From assembly GCA_023525715.1 (NCBI GenBank), contig CM042010.1:81841894-81905893 (forward strand): 64,000 nt of DNA, read 5' to 3'. Positions 11,926 to 26,393 of the stretch are shown piece by piece. The DNA is from Cichorium intybus (taxonomy: Eukaryota; Streptophyta; Magnoliopsida; Asterales; Asteraceae). The first letter of the stretch is position 1. Each line of letters begins with the position of its first letter. Position numbers and translations under genes: made by a program. The notes under the pieces are model-generated. The model was not told the DNA's origin, did no database searches, and worked only from the letters and a program-made list of their open reading frames with translations.

Positions 11926-13440
11926 CTCGGGAAGCAGGTTCTAAACATGCTAAAGTGAAACACAATGTTATAATGATCTGGATGGTAGCCACTCAGCTTA
12001 TTACCAAGTCTCCACAAGATAATCACCAAATCAAATATATTCTAATACTGTTATATGTTTCTTGGTTCTTTTAAAATTATAATTAATATTTTATTTGTCT
12101 ATATACACAAAATGACCTTCATTTTGTCTATGTACCCAAAATAACCTTCATTTTGTTTTGTCTCAGCATCATTTCTATTTAATCAGATATGACATTCTTT
12201 CGATGGTATCTCAATGCGTTGTGTCACTTTTCTCTCCTAACTCAATTCTTAAAACGGTGGTGTGTGTTTTTACTTCTCACGGTTCTCGGGGTCTTTAGTC
12301 AAGATGACTGCACCCTTGGTGTCCAGAAGATTTCAGGGTGTTCATGATGTCGAGGACAACCATCAAGATACCGATGAAACTCTTCAACCATGAAGACTTT
12401 TAGTACCATTAGTTGATGCTAATAATTTCATATTTAAAACTCTTTTTAAATTATTATTACATTCACCCCAGACATAACTCTATGATTTCTCTTGTGAGTC
12501 AGTAGTCCGTCCAGTGACTTTTTCCAGGTTGTGTCCTAAATCTAACTTATTATGCTCCAAGCACCCAATTTATCAGGATAAGTTCCTGACACTTATGATC
12601 AATCTAATGGCAGAAGCTCATGAGATTCAGCTCATATATTTCCGAGCTTCTCTAGTACCGGAGGATTAACTATTAACCTTGTGTCATGATTTAGAAAACT
12701 TTTTCTCAAAGTCATGTATCTTGAGTTTCTCCAGGATCATACTCAAAATTGGCTAAGTTCCTTCGAATGTTTTATCTATCTTATAGATGCTTGTACCATG
12801 TGCTTATATTGAATCTCCTTTTGTCCCTTTATATCGAAGCATTTCTTAAAGCCAAGTCATTACACTTTGTAACAATAGGAGATGTTTCCTATAAGTAGTA
12901 TGTCACCGACATACGTTCATAGGCAGATTTATAGGACTCTTTCATGCTTTCACAATAATACTTCCACTAGCCTTGCATATTTTGTGACTGCAAAGATCCT
13001 GTTTTGCGAGACGCCTGTTAGATTCTCTAGGTGAATCTTTTGAGCTATGTACCTTTTTGTTTGGATATATTGGCATGTTCAAAACCTCTTGGTTATGCCT
13101 TACACGCAACCCTTATGTTTTCCATTCAAGGAAAGCGGTTTAGATCATCCAAACTTGCTATGACTCACGAAGAGCAGTTACAGCAAACGATATCTTTAAA
13201 GACTTATTCTCAGCTTCTGATGAGAGTGCTTTTCTCCGAATCAATTTCTTGAGTCTGAGCATTGCTCTACTCAGCCAGTCTTGCTTTGAATGTAAGTACA
13301 TTTCTATATATGTCGCTTTCTTTTGATGATTCAATTACTCCCACTGATTTTTAGGTCAGGTGTAAAATCCGTCAAACTAGCACATAGAATGAGTCTCGCC
13401 CTTTTATATTCTCTTAATTGGTAGTAACTAGGCTCACCAA

Positions 13441-14257
<817 letters not shown>

Positions 14258-15367
14258 CTCACCAATGCTTCCATGTAGTTGGACTACTCATCCATACCAA
14301 CTTAGTGGTTTACCACTAATCGGCGTGTCACCTTTTAGTAATATGAGACCATAATATGTGATGAAGGTGACCAATACTACTGGACTTGCGAAGAGAAGAG
14401 TATGTCAAGTTTTCTTTTAACAAGAATCTGATCCCTAGTTAAGTGCTAGTGTTGACTAAAGGTTCCTTCATTGGTTAATCCTTGAATCCTTTGGAATTAC
14501 TCTTACTCCCACTGGTTCCTTAGAATATGAGCTCTTTACAAGAAAGACTCTTCTTTCGAGATAGAAACATTTGTTCTCGAGTGACTTGCAAAAAAAGTAT
14601 CTAAGGTACTTGCGAAATGACCAATGAAACGACACTACTGATCAGATTCAGGCTAGTTATGAGGTTTGAATGAACACTGCATGACCCTAGACCTTTTGTG
14701 CATAAGTAAGGGACGAACTCCGCTTCACACTTCAGATGGTGTCTGTGCAACCTACTTAGTCTAAGATATGGTCTTAAGTTTGTATCTGATACATCGAGGA
14801 TCGAACCATTTCAAACAATGTTCGATTTCTCCTTTTGAGACACACTATAACGATCTACTGCTCTTTGGAAGGCGAAGACTGTGAAACATTTTCTCAGTTC
14901 CTTATTTACTTAGATTTCAATTTTGTTGATCTTATACTTTACTTTGCAGTCTTTGAACATTTCAAAGCTTCTAACTACTGTTTATTTTGATAAACAAAGT
15001 TATATTCACCAAACGGATTAACAAATATTATGAAGTATAACTAATTGTGTTCATTGGCAGATCTGGGCAGTTCACAAGAACTAATGTGGATGTTGCCCTA
15101 TAATCTCGATATCTGTTACATCTCTATGTAAATCATGACTTTGTTAATTTAATCAAGATATGCATTCATCATGTGACTCTAAGTTAAATGTTTCCAAAAT
15201 CCTATCCATTGGATCTTTGGGTGATGCAATTCTTGTTTCAATCAAATTTAATTAAGAGGTACATTCATCATACGACTCTAAGTCAAATGATTTCAAAGTC
15301 CTGTCCACTTGGACCTTTGGTTGATGCAATTCTTATTTAAATTTAATTCTAACAATCATACACACAC

Positions 15368-15370
<3 letters not shown>

Positions 15371-15447
<77 letters not shown>
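15371..15447. repeat. (TA)n microsatellite in the copia derivative
   Basis: About 77 bases of TA dinucleotides in the noncoding internal region. The corresponding place in the second copy (~49740) lacks it. Confidence 0.97.
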
Positions 15448-15449
<2 letters not shown>

Positions 15450-15796
15450 AACACACTTTTGGATGCATCAACATTCAGGTTATTACTATTTATGCGATCA
15501 ACATATTCATAAAACATTGCAAGGATAATATGAACAACCATGTTTTATAAAAGAGAAAACGTCAATACTTTTATTAAATCAGAAAATATCCTCAAACAAT
15601 GAAAAATATGAAATAATGTCATATGCAACTACTAACTAATAACAGAATCAAATATCTAACTAAACATCAAAACTGCATGAGCCCATGATCCCGATCCAAT
15701 CTGAATAAGCTCCTATGCATTAATGTCTCACATCCTACTAAGTCCCTGCATACAATGCAAATGAGAGAAACACATCCCATATCAAGGAATTAAGGA

Positions 15797-16527
15797 TCAG
15801 AAGTTTTGAGTTTTAGATATACCTGAGTTGCCAAACGGTTTGGCTTTGGAGCATCTTCCAATATTTCGGTGACTGTATCCCACCCTGTGAATTCCCAGCT
15901 TGAGACATCTCAGAATTGGTCCAACAGTTGACCTGGACCGTTTCTTGATATGTCTCATCATCAAACTCAATCCCGAAGTAGCTGAATCAGTGGAACTATG
16001 TATCTTTATGAATGGATCATATATAGTCAACATCGAATGCATCTCCATGATAGTATTGTCTTGGTTTCCCTTTCTGTATATATAAATGAACAGATCATAC
16101 TGGCTGGTCAGCGAGTTAAGAACGATGTCAGCATTCAACTTCAGATCAATAGGGTGACCAAGTCTGCATATTCGCTAATGTATCCCTCAATCTTGAGAAC
16201 ATGCAGACCAACATTACTTCCTTCTTCAAGCTTTCATCCTTCAAGTTCCTTGAAGTTCCTAGTTCGTTCCTTTTCAATCGGTTCTCGGAACGTTTCTTCA
16301 ACCAGTTGTGCTAACTCATAAGGACCCAGAAACTCGAAATCCCTACGGATCTTGGGATTAATGGTCAGCAGCATGAGGCTACGAGCTTCCTTGGACTCAT
16401 CAATCAAGAAGTCATGCTCATCACGGAGCTTCTGTGTGATGCCATTCCTAGGTAGATTGGGGAGTAGACACTCAATCATATATGGCTTGCCTTCGAACCT
16501 TAGAACCAATTTCAAATGCGAAGTCAT
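15797..16527 (-). pseudogene. Degenerate copia gag, copy 1
   Basis: Homologous to the gag at 50088-50927. The N-terminal part (16527-16234) keeps the FEGKPYMIE, LMLLTINPKIRRDFE and GPYELAQLVEETF segments of the copia gag (UBN2-type) fold. After a stop and frame change, the second part (16138-15797) resumes with VLNSLTSQYDLFIYIYRKGN and ends in a basic RHIKKRSRS stretch and a SSISKTQN-like tail. No CCHC zinc knuckle is present in either copy, and no protease follows. The extreme N-terminus is missing compared with copy 2. Confidence 0.7.
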
Positions 16528-17082
16528 GGTTTGACCAATGTTAAATACTTTTTAACTTATAAACATTGCCCTATCAAACCCTTTCGGTAACTCCACTATG
16601 AAAACGTGACACGCGGTGGGGGGGGTAGACAATAAATGTCATTTAAAAACCAACCTCATTAGGATTCATAAGAATACTCATTCAAACCTTCAAACAAAAT
16701 TTAAGTGGATGAGCTTAGTCATGGTTTGACCAATATTCTTGTTTTAATTTAAGTTTTAACAATATGTAGATACTATTCTAAATATATTAAGGGTATTAAA
16801 CAATTTAAAATTTATGTTCATCATATTTAATTTCATTAAAACACATTTAATAATTAATTAAATCAACTTAAATTAAAAGGAGCAGTTTAAGGCAACTAGC
16901 AAATAAGACAACTATGCAAGTTAGGAAACTTGCAAGGCAAGCAAGGGTTTGCGAAACCCTGGCCGCCAAATCCTATGGAGAGTTTCTAAACCCTCCAAAT
17001 TTCCGACTAACAGGTATACTGGGGCACAAATTAGAAAAATTCATAACATGCAAATTTCAAGATTTTTCTAGCATAATACCTA

Positions 17083-17771
17083 TGTTCATCGAAAATTTCA
17101 GCAGGCAAAAACAATTCTTATTCAAGTTTCAATCTAATGTGCATGCGGAAGATAAAAACAAATTAAATCCCAAAAACTGAGCAAGATCATAACAACAAGA
17201 TCATAAGTTCATAACAGTTGCACCACCAATTCATGAAAATCGATTCATGCCTTGTGGTTGGATATTAAGGATCCAAACCAGAATCCCTCTATTGATTCAC
17301 ACCCAAGATCAGCAGAAGAACAAGCAGACAGAAACTTCTTCAGGTTGAAGAAATCGATCCAGAAACCCTTGAAGGATTTAAGGAATTTAAAAAAGAGGAA
17401 GGGGGAGGGTTTCTTGGAGGTGGCGTCACCTTTAGGGTGTTGGGATGCCTTAGGGTTGCACCCAAAGGCCTCTATTTATACTACATGGGCTCCTAGGGTT
17501 TCAAACTTAGGAGCCTTTTGGCGGTCACACCCCCTGGACTTGGTCTATTAATTAATGTATTAAGTAATTACAATCTAGTCCCTAAATTAATTTTTATAAA
17601 TTAATTTCACAATTAATTTATCAATTAATTCTAGATCCAGTTTCTGATTAATTAATTTCTTAATTAATTAATAAACCGATAAATCCTTTATTATTTTTGC
17701 TACTAGTTGTTTTTACTGGGTCGTGAGGGCAACCTAAATAGGACCATGCTATTATTAGAAATATCACCACA
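17083..17771 (-). repeat. 5' LTR of gag-only copia copy 1 (approximate end)
   Basis: The sense strand starts TGTGGTGATATTTC at 17771, has a TATA box (GTATAAATAGAGG) at ~17471-17483, and resembles the plus-strand LTR fragment at 37870-38401. The inner end is set at 17083 because a weak match to the primer site (GGTATTATGC) follows at 17069-17081; the exact boundary is uncertain. Confidence 0.6.
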
Positions 17772-20442
17772 ATTGATGACTTGGTCATATTTCCAATACT
17801 TACACCCCTCAACAAAATAGGGTTGTAGAACGTCGTAATCGCTCCTTGTGCGAAGTCGCAAGAACAATGTTTGAACTTTGTCAATTTACCAATGTATTTT
17901 TTGGCCGAAGCTCTTTCAACTGCTTGCTTCACTCAAAACCGATCTTACATTCACAAAAGATTCAATATCACACCATATGAAGTACTCAATAGAAGAAAAC
18001 CAAATGTCAAACTTTTTTACATCTTCGGATGTAAATGCTTCATACTGAACTTGAAAGATCCATTGTCAAAATTCAAAGACAAGTAGGACGAAGGCATATT
18101 CCTGGGATATTCAACAAATTCAAAAGCATATAGGGTCATGAACAAAAGAAAAAGAAAAATTGAAGAAACATTCAATCTTTTGTTTGATGACTACTACATA
18201 AAGAAATCTCAAACTACCTTTTATATGTCCTCGATCTTTCCTGAATAAACTTTGGATGCACTGCCTATTTTATCCTATGATGCTGATTTCCATCTTCTTT
18301 TTGATCCACGTATGAGGGCTGCGGATGTTGAAGTGCATGCACCAGACAATTAGATGACCGAGTCCACTAACCTCTCAGATGGTCCACCAGCAACTTCTTC
18401 AAGCAATGAAAATTGTCCTTCCTCTTCGTTCGAATGACACTCAACGACCCATCCTTCAAATTCTTCTGGACTCGGGGGGAGCAGATCAACACCCGCACCC
18501 CTTCGCATGAAATTTCACATATTATGTCATTATATCTTGATGTCTAGGGGAGCATGAAATTCCATCTCCAATGATGAATTCACCACATACTTCGGTTGAG
18601 GGGGAGAAAATGATGAATTCACAACCTGCTTCAGTTGAGGGGTAGCAAACTGTTACTCTTAATCTGCTTTCTCCACAAACAAATGAAAACAATGACGACT
18701 CTCCATCCATTTCAAGTTACCTTTCGGATACTGAGGAAGTCGTAGCCAAAGGACCACCCGAGTTTGATATAAACTATCCTCCTTTGGATAAATGGATGAA
18801 GACATCCTTAATCTCAAGTCATTGGAAACGTTCATGATCGGGTTATGACACGTGCACAACTTCACCAATAACAACAAAATTTAAACAAAAATTCTGAATT
18901 GTGCATGTTTAATGTTTTTATTTCAAAAATAAAACCCAAGAATGTTAAAGATGGTTTTGATCATCCAGACTGGATTGAAGCTATGCAAATGGAATTGGAA
19001 GAGTTCGAAAGAAGCAAAGTATGGAGACTCATTCCAAAACCAGCAAATGCTTCGATTGCAGGTCTGAAATAAGTATATCGTAATAAACTTGACACCAAAG
19101 GTAATATGATCCAAAATAAGGCAAGGTTGGTTGTCAGCAGGAAGGAATTGATTACGAAGAAACCTTCGCTCCTGTTGCGAGACTCGAATCCATTCGGATA
19201 GTTTTGGCCTATGATGCGTACAAAAATTTTGATCTATCAAATGGATGCCAAATGTGTCTTCTTAAACGGAGATCTCGAAGAAACAATCTTTGTTAAACAA
19301 CCACCTGGTTTTATTAATAAAGATCATCCAGATTACTGTTACATTTTGGACAAGACTATCTATGGTTTTAAACAAGTCCCTCGTGCTTGGTATGAGACCT
19401 TGACAAAAATTTTAAAACAATCAAGCTTTTAGCAAGGTTCAGTGGATCCAACACTTTTCAGAAAGAAAGTTGGACAAGATCTAATGTTAGTTCAAATTTA
19501 TGTTGATGACATTATCTTTGGATCCACTCATCCAAACTTAACAAAAGAATTTGAAAATCTGATGAAAAGCAAATTTTGATGAGCATGATGGGGAAATTAA
19601 CCTTCTCCTTGGATTGCAAGTCAAACAATCTAAAGAGTGTATCTTTATCAATTAACAAAAATAAACCCAAAGCCTCCTTGAGCACTTTGGAATGACTAAT
19701 TGTTCGAATGCCAAAGTTCCAATGGCTGCAGGTACAAGGCTGAATCATTCGTTGGACAAACCGAAGGTTGATCTTCAGAAATACAGAAGTATGATTGGGT
19801 CATTGCTCTATCTTATAGCTAGCCGTCCAGATATTTTGTTCTCAGTGTGCAGTTATGCTCGATATCAATCTGATCCACGAGAACCTCATCTGGCAGCTGT
19901 AAAGACAATTTTTCGTTATCTACATCATATACTTGCTTATGGCCTTTGGTACCCAGCAAATTCAGGCATTCTACATTCAACCTTATTCTGATTTGGATCT
20001 GGGTGGATGTTCTATTGATCGCAAGAGTACATCTGGAGGCTGTCAGTTTCTGGATGGAAAACTCATCAGTTGGCAATCAAAGAAACAAACATGAGTATCC
20101 ATATTCACAGTTGAAGCTAATATGTAGCTGCTGTAACTTGCACTTCACAAATAATTTGGATTCAAAGTTAACTTAAAGATTATGCAATCAACATGAGAAA
20201 AATCCCATTATTTTTGTGATTCACAAAGTGCAATCCGAATTTGTCATCATCTTATTCAATACTCTAATACAAAGCATATAGCTCTTTGCTATCACTTAAT
20301 CAAAAGCCATGTTGAAGAAGGAAATATTGAAGTTCACTTTGTGCATACTCCAGAACAATTGGCTGACATTTTCATAAAGGCCTTGAATGAAGCATCATTC
20401 TCAAGAATTGTTCATGGACTTGGGATGATTGATGGATCCACT
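17772..20442 (+). pseudogene. Copia pol remnant: integrase end, RT, RNase H
   Basis: Broken plus-strand copia pol. Integrase: TPQQNRVVERRNRSLCEVAR at ~17794, then after a frameshift LSTACFTQNRSYIHKRFNIT and KPNVKLFYIFGCKCFI (to ~18110). A linker rich in stops follows. RT: a weak WIEAMQMELEEFE at ~18970, MDAKCVFLNGDLEETIFVKQ at 19240 and the catalytic IYVDDIIFGST at ~19500. RNase H: YRSMIGSLLYLIASRPDI (~19780) and STSGGCQF (~20030), degenerating to GLGMID at ~20430. Many stops and shifts make it non-functional. The left end is cut by the copia LTR at 17771 and the right end by the truncated LTR of gypsy C at 20443. It is SIRE-like in spacing; the ORF at 36643 may be its post-pol part. Confidence 0.8.
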
Positions 20443-21657
20443 CTAACACGGCCCGTGTCAGTGTCTGCAGAAAATTTGGAAGTTTTGCATGGTTCCGTAT
20501 GATTCCTATATGACCCGAATGACTTGGACACTTATAATTCACTTTTAATATGACATTAATTGAGTAGTTTGATTTCCCCAATCATTAGTATAAGTTTATT
20601 ATGTTATGAAAACATGAAAATATAAGTTCATATCAACCCAAACAATGTGTATAAGTGCGGGTCAAGTAATAGATAATCGAGGAAAAGGAAAGGGGGAATC
20701 GAACACTTAGATATTTCTTGCATAATCTAAAATACATAAATGTGTATTAGTGTTATTGAGTATGAATTGTATATATGTTTAATAGGAGGTGATCAAATCA
20801 TTGGAGAGTAAGGTAAGGGCAAGGAGACGTTGGGAACTTAGCTAGTCACCTCTTCTATAAGGTGAGTAACATGTGGATCTTTATGAGTACATAACAAATC
20901 GCATTGTTTTATAATACTTGTTTTGATTAAAAGATTTTAAGAGAAAAGTTTCTCTCAAGTTGTTTTGTGTTAAAGGCTTATGATTCCTGTATAATGAAAG
21001 ACTTTGATGTTATGACCAATTCGTAATGAGCTGATGCTAATGAATCAAATTGGAATTAAATATAAGAAAAAGTAATATATGTCCGGATATGGATCTCACC
21101 CTAATGAGGGGAGGTCAAAAGACACTACTGGGATGGTACCTCCCGTCGCGAAGTAGTTGTCTCAGCACGCCCTTATGGATAGATTTGTTCTATTCCATGA
21201 AGGAAAAGGGAACTAGCACGCCCTCACGGATAGAGTGGTTCAATTCTGTGGAGGGAAAGGGATACGGGGAGACCCGTATAAAGCTAAAAGATAAACAATG
21301 AATTATGAATTACGATTGGTCTATGTTTTGTCAATACAACTTTTGCATCATGATTGACTCTTATAAAAATTGTTTAGAAGTTTGTTCTACTAAAAATTTT
21401 GGGTCTAAAACCCATGTTGCTCACGAGACTTTATGTCTCACGTATATTTGTTTTTGTTTTAGATGTTATGTACTCAGGTGAAGGAGATTAAGTGCTAGAA
21501 GACTTGAAGCTTTTATTTTGGGACATCATTAGTAATAGCTACACCTTGGCAATGTAACATGTTAATATTTTGTAACTATGTTCAGAGATTTGTTTAACCC
21601 ATGTTTTGTATATATAAATTGGGTTAAAAATGTAAATGTTTGTAATGGGGTGTTACA
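20443..21657 (+). repeat. 5' LTR of gypsy C, missing its first ~855 bp
   Basis: Aligns with 33487-34720 of the 3' LTR. The break lies directly at the palindrome ACACGGCCCGTGT (20446-20458). Both copies keep a splice-donor-like AAG|GTGAGT (intron start 20862) and a TGTACTCAG acceptor (end 21477). A ~60-bp unit (AGCACGCCCT...GGATAGA) is repeated twice at ~21165-21280. Confidence 0.9.
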
Positions 21658-21661
21658 AATT

Positions 21662-21674
21662 TGGTATCAGAGCC
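21662..21674 (+). other. Primer binding site of gypsy C
   Basis: TGGTATCAGAGCC, complementary to the methionine initiator tRNA 3' end, four bases downstream of the LTR end. Confidence 0.92.
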
Positions 21675-21922
21675 ATGGTTTAAGCGAATTAGGTTGGAAA
21701 TCCATCTTAGGCTTAAACTATTAAGGTAGGAATTAGGTATGCCTTAGGAATTTGTAGGTATACTTACACTATAAGATCATAGTTGTAAGTTGAATTCATT
21801 AAATATAGATGAACCTTATGCAAGAAGGAAATTGACACATAGGGAGATAACATGCTACCGCTTTCGTTATTAAATGAAAATAGTGTGTATTAAACAAAAA
21901 TTCCATTTATCTTATATAGTAA

Positions 21923-22999
21923 ATGGAAGGAGGTGGCCAAAATCCACCAATTGATGGACAAGAAGCAAGTCGTACTTCCTCCCATGGAAGTGTACCCGCT
22001 AATAATGCGGATAATGCGGGTGTTGAGCCAAACCCCTAACCGCCACAACAACCTGCAACAATTGAAGCAATTCAGAACCTCATTAAAAATTTGAGGAAAG
22101 AAATGAAGGAGGATGTTAATCAAATCATCGATAATCGGCTTGGGGAACAACACACCCATTCCTCACAAGATGTTTCATGGAAGCCGACTAGTGGGGAATC
22201 TTCAAAGGAAGATGGGAGTGTGGAATCGGAATCTAAAAAGAGGTGCTCTTTTAAGTATTTCCTTGCATGCAAACCTACTGAATATCTCGGTAGTTTCAAA
22301 CCGAAGGTCACAATGAGATGGATCCGAGAAACTGAACAAGTCTTGGAGGTTAGCAAATGTCATGAAAACGATAAGGTGTACTATGCTTCTTGCCTTCTAA
22401 AGGATGATGCGTTGGTTTGGTGGAACACGTTGTATGAAACTCTAGGAAAGGATGTGGTATACAAGTGGTCATGGGACGAGTTTATTTCACGTCTCAAGAA
22501 TATGTTCTGTCCTGTGAGGGATATAGAGAAGCTTCAAGAAGATTTTATAAGCTTAAAGAAGGATAACTCATCCGTTGATGAGTATACAAAGAAATTTTGC
22601 GATATGTTACCATTCGTGGGGGAATCTTACCCTACTGCCCGTTCACGAATTAATCGATACGCTAGGGGCTTACCGGCGGAATATGAACTTGAAGTTAAGA
22701 GAGCTGAAACACTTGATGATGCGATTATTACGGCTCGAAATGTGGAAGACGTGGGAAAGAGACAGGCATTAGAAAGACAAGCTTTTGGTGACAAACGCAA
22801 GTTTAGCGGTGGTGGAGGTGGCTCAAACAAAAAGGGGAAGTCTAGCTCTAATCAATCAAAGCAAGGAGGTTCAAAGAAGTGTGAAAAGTGTGGGAAAGAT
22901 CATATAGGAGATTGTCGTAGCGGATCTGGAGCATGTTATAACTGTGGTCGATTTGGCCACAAATCGAAAGAATGTAAGATGAAGTCATTCATGCCATGA
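21923..22999 (+). pseudogene. Gypsy C gag with one nonsense codon
   Basis: The frame starts at the ATG at 21923. A TAA at 22037-22039 (codon 39, in a Pro/Gln-rich stretch, probably CAA in the ancestor) interrupts it, and the rest is open to 22999. It contains the retrotrans-gag domain (SLLKDDALVWWNTLYE-like and WDEFISRLKNMFCPV segments), a Gly/Ser/Lys-rich linker and one intact zinc knuckle CYNCGRFGHKSKEC. A second knuckle (CHEKGHYSFNC) lies just downstream in another frame, so a small indel between 22983 and 22999 separates gag from pol. Confidence 0.85.
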
Positions 23000-25900
23000 G
23001 AAGGGCCATTATAGTTTTAATTGTCCAAAGAAGGGTGTGGAAACGCTCATGTCCACATCTCAAAAGAAGATGGAGCCACAAAAGGTGAAGTCTCGCGCCT
23101 TTCAACTTACCCGAGAGGAAGCGAAAGAAACGCATGATGTGGTTTCAGGTACATTACATGTCAACTCGTTACCTGCATATGTTTTATTCGATTCTGGTGC
23201 TTCGTATTCGTTTGTATCTCATGAGTTTGGACTCAAACTCAATGTACCCCTAGAATCGTTAAATACATTATATGAAGTGGAGATAGCAAGTGGTAAATTT
23301 GTGGAAGTAGGGAATATGTACCGAAATTGTGAACTCAGCATAAATGATAGGAAATTTTCATTGAATCTTCTTCCGATTGGATTAAAATCTTTCGATATTG
23401 TGATCGGCATGGATTGGCTTGGGGCGAATGATGCAAAAATTTATTGTGGAAAGAAGATCGTGTCGATTAGGATTCCCGATGGGAGTAAGGTGTACGTTTA
23501 TGGTGATAAGCGCAACAATGTACCTAGTCTCATTAGTGCGGTTAAGACTCGAAAATGTCTTTTGAAAGGGTGTTGTTCCTTTCTTGCTTATGTTATGACT
23601 AATGAAAAAGAAAACAGATTTATTCACGACATTGAAGTGGTGCGTGATTACCCGGAAGTATTTCCCGACGACCTACCCGGTTTGCCGCCCGAAAGGCAAG
23701 TTGAATTTCGTATCGATCTTATTTCGGGGGCGACTCCTATTGCTCGTGCTCCATATCGTCTAGCCCCAACCGAAATGCGCAAACTAATGTTTCAGTTACA
23801 AGAATTGCTTGATAAGGGTTTTATCAGGCCAAGTTCTTCTCCGTGGGGTGCACCGGTGTTATTCGTCAAGAAGAAGGATGGTTCGATGCGCATGTGTATC
23901 GACTATCGAGAGCTTAATAAAATTACTATTAAAAATCGTTATCCGTTGCCCAGAATAGATGATCTTTTTGATCAGCTGCAAGGTGCTGATTACTTCTCAA
24001 AAATCGATTTGCGGTCCGGGTATCACCAAGTTCGAGTGAAAGATTGTGATGTTGAGAAGACAGCTTTTCGCACTCGATATGGTCATTATGAGTTTCTTGT
24101 AATGCCATTCGGTCTTACTAATGCTCCTGCTGTCTTTATGGATCTAATGAATCGAGTTTGTAAACCATTCCTTGATGATTTTGTCATCGTTTTTATCGAT
24201 GATATTCTCATCTATTTGAAGAGTGAGGAAGATCATAAGCGTCATCTCCAAATGATTCTAGAAGTGTTAAAGAAAGAACAATTGTATGCAAAGTTTTCTA
24301 AGTGCGAATTCTGGTTAAGGGAAGTGCAATTTCTTGGTCATGTGGTCTCTACGCAAGGTATTAAAGTAGATCCGGCAAAAGTGGAAGCGGTAATGAAATG
24401 GGAGGCTCCAAAGACTCCTACGGAAGTAAGAAGTTTTCTAGGACTCGCCGGGTATTATCGAAGATTCATTCAAGATTTTTCTCGTATTGCGGTGCCACTC
24501 ACTAAGCTAACTAGAAAAGGAGTGAAGTTCGATTGGGGAATAGATCAAGAGAAGGCGTTTATAACATTGAAGGAGAAACTGTGTAATGCCCCAATCCTTG
24601 CCTTGCCCGAGGGAACTGAAGATTTTGTTGTGTATAGTGATGCTTCAAGTAAGGGGCTAGGTTGTGTATTGATACAAAGAGGAAAAGTGATTGCATATGC
24701 TTCTCGTCAATTGAAAGATCCCGAGACGAGGTATACTACTCATGACTTGGAACTTGCTGCCATAGTTTTTGCATTGAAAATCTGGAGACACTACCTGTAT
24801 GGGACAAAATGTAAACTATATACCGATCACAAAAGTCTCCAATACGTATTCACGTAAAAAGAACTCAACTTGAGGCAAAGTAGATGGCTCGAGCTTATTA
24901 GTGATTATGATTGTGAAATCATATATCAGCCGGGGAAGGCCAATGTTGTGGCGGATGCCCTAAGTCGGAAGATTCACGAGAAGAACATTAAAGGAAGATC
25001 GATGAGGATAGACTTAGTGTCTAGCATAATTGGAAGAATCAAAGAAGCCCAACGAGAAGCTTTGTCAAATGATGACTTGAAGAATGAAAGATTGGGTAAG
25101 AAGCAAGAGTTTGAAAAAAATAGTCAAGGGTTGAAGACTTTTAAAAATCGAATTTGGGTGCCAAAGTTTGGTGGGCTTAGAAAGATAATACTGGATGATT
25201 CTCATAAGTCTAAGTACTCTATTCATCCGGGTAGCTCAAAAACTTATCAAGACTTAAAACGACACTATTGGTGGCCGGGAATGAAGAAGAAAATAGCAAA
25301 GTACATTTCAAGGTGTGCTACGTGTGCTCAAGTCAAGGCAGAGCATCAAGTACCTTATGGTAGTGCTCAATCGTTACAGATACCTACAGGGAAATAGGAA
25401 GATGTGATTATGGACTTTGTCGTTGGCCTACGGAGGACCCGAAAGGGGCATGATAGTATTTGGGTCATAGTCGATCGACTGACCAAGAGTGCTCTATTTC
25501 TTGCTATCAAAGAGACTACACTACTTGAAAAGCTAGCACAATTTTACATTGATGAGGTAATAAGACTCCATGGAGTGCCGTTGTCCATAGTATCGGATAG
25601 AGACGCAAGATTTACTTCAAATTTTTGGGAAGCTCTACAAGAAAAATTGGGATCAAGAATCAAAATGAGTACGGCTTATCATCCTCAAACGGATGGACAG
25701 AGTGAACGTACTATTCAAACCGTGGAGGATATGTTGAGGTCTTGTGCTATTGACTTTGGTGGTAGTTGGGACGAATATCTACCATTAGTAGAATTTGCTT
25801 ATAATAACAGCTACCATTCTAGCATTGGAATGCCACCTTTCGAGGCACTATACGGTAGGAAGTGTAGAACACCGTTATGTTGGTTGGAAGCGGGTGAAAC

Positions 25901-26393
25901 TAAACTTACTGGCCCAGAAATTGTTAGAATAACAAATGAGAAAATTGGTGTAATCCAAGCAAACATGAAGGCGGCCCAGGATCGACAAAGAAGTTACGCA
26001 AGTTTGAAAAAAAGACCTTATGATTTAAAGGAAGGCGATTTGGTGATGCTTAAAGTGTCACCATGGAAAGGAGTTGTGAGATTTGGCAAGAGAGGAAAAT
26101 TAAGTCCAAGGTATATTGGTCCGATTAAAATTTTGAGAAAATTGGAGTTCAAGCTTTCAAGCTAGAATTGCCTCAAGAATTGAGAGGGATACATGATACC
26201 TTTCATGTATGCTATCTAAAGAAGTAATTTGGAAAAGAAGAATTGATTATTCCTTTAGAAGACTTAAGGGTAGAGACTCCAAGTAAACTAATCGAAGAAC
26301 CAGAAGAGATGTTGGAAATAAAAACTAAAAAGCTAAGAAACAAAGAGATTGACCTTGTATTAGTAAAATGGAAGCACTCTTTGGGATCGAATT
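22983..26393 (+). pseudogene. Gypsy C pol: PR-RT-RNase H-integrase (interrupted)
   Basis: In order: remnant of the second zinc knuckle, protease (YVLFDSGASYSFVS), RT (KKDGSMRMCIDYRELNK; catalytic VFIDDILIYL), RNase H (VVYSDASSKGLGCVL), integrase zinc domain (HPGSSKTYQDLKRHYWWPGM...CATCAQVKAEH), integrase core (VDRLTKSALFLA, SDRDARFTSNF, YHPQTDGQSERTIQ) and the GKRGKLSPRYIGP C-terminal motif. Breaks: TAA at 24855-24857 and TAG at 25395-25397, both in frame and both one transition from CAA and TGG; a frameshift near 26150; and TAA at ~26225. The copia insertion begins at 26394 within a chromodomain-like tail (VKWKHSLGSN), which resumes at 32534-32616 with LEEIKRRYP and a further TAG in place of Trp. 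Confidence 0.9.
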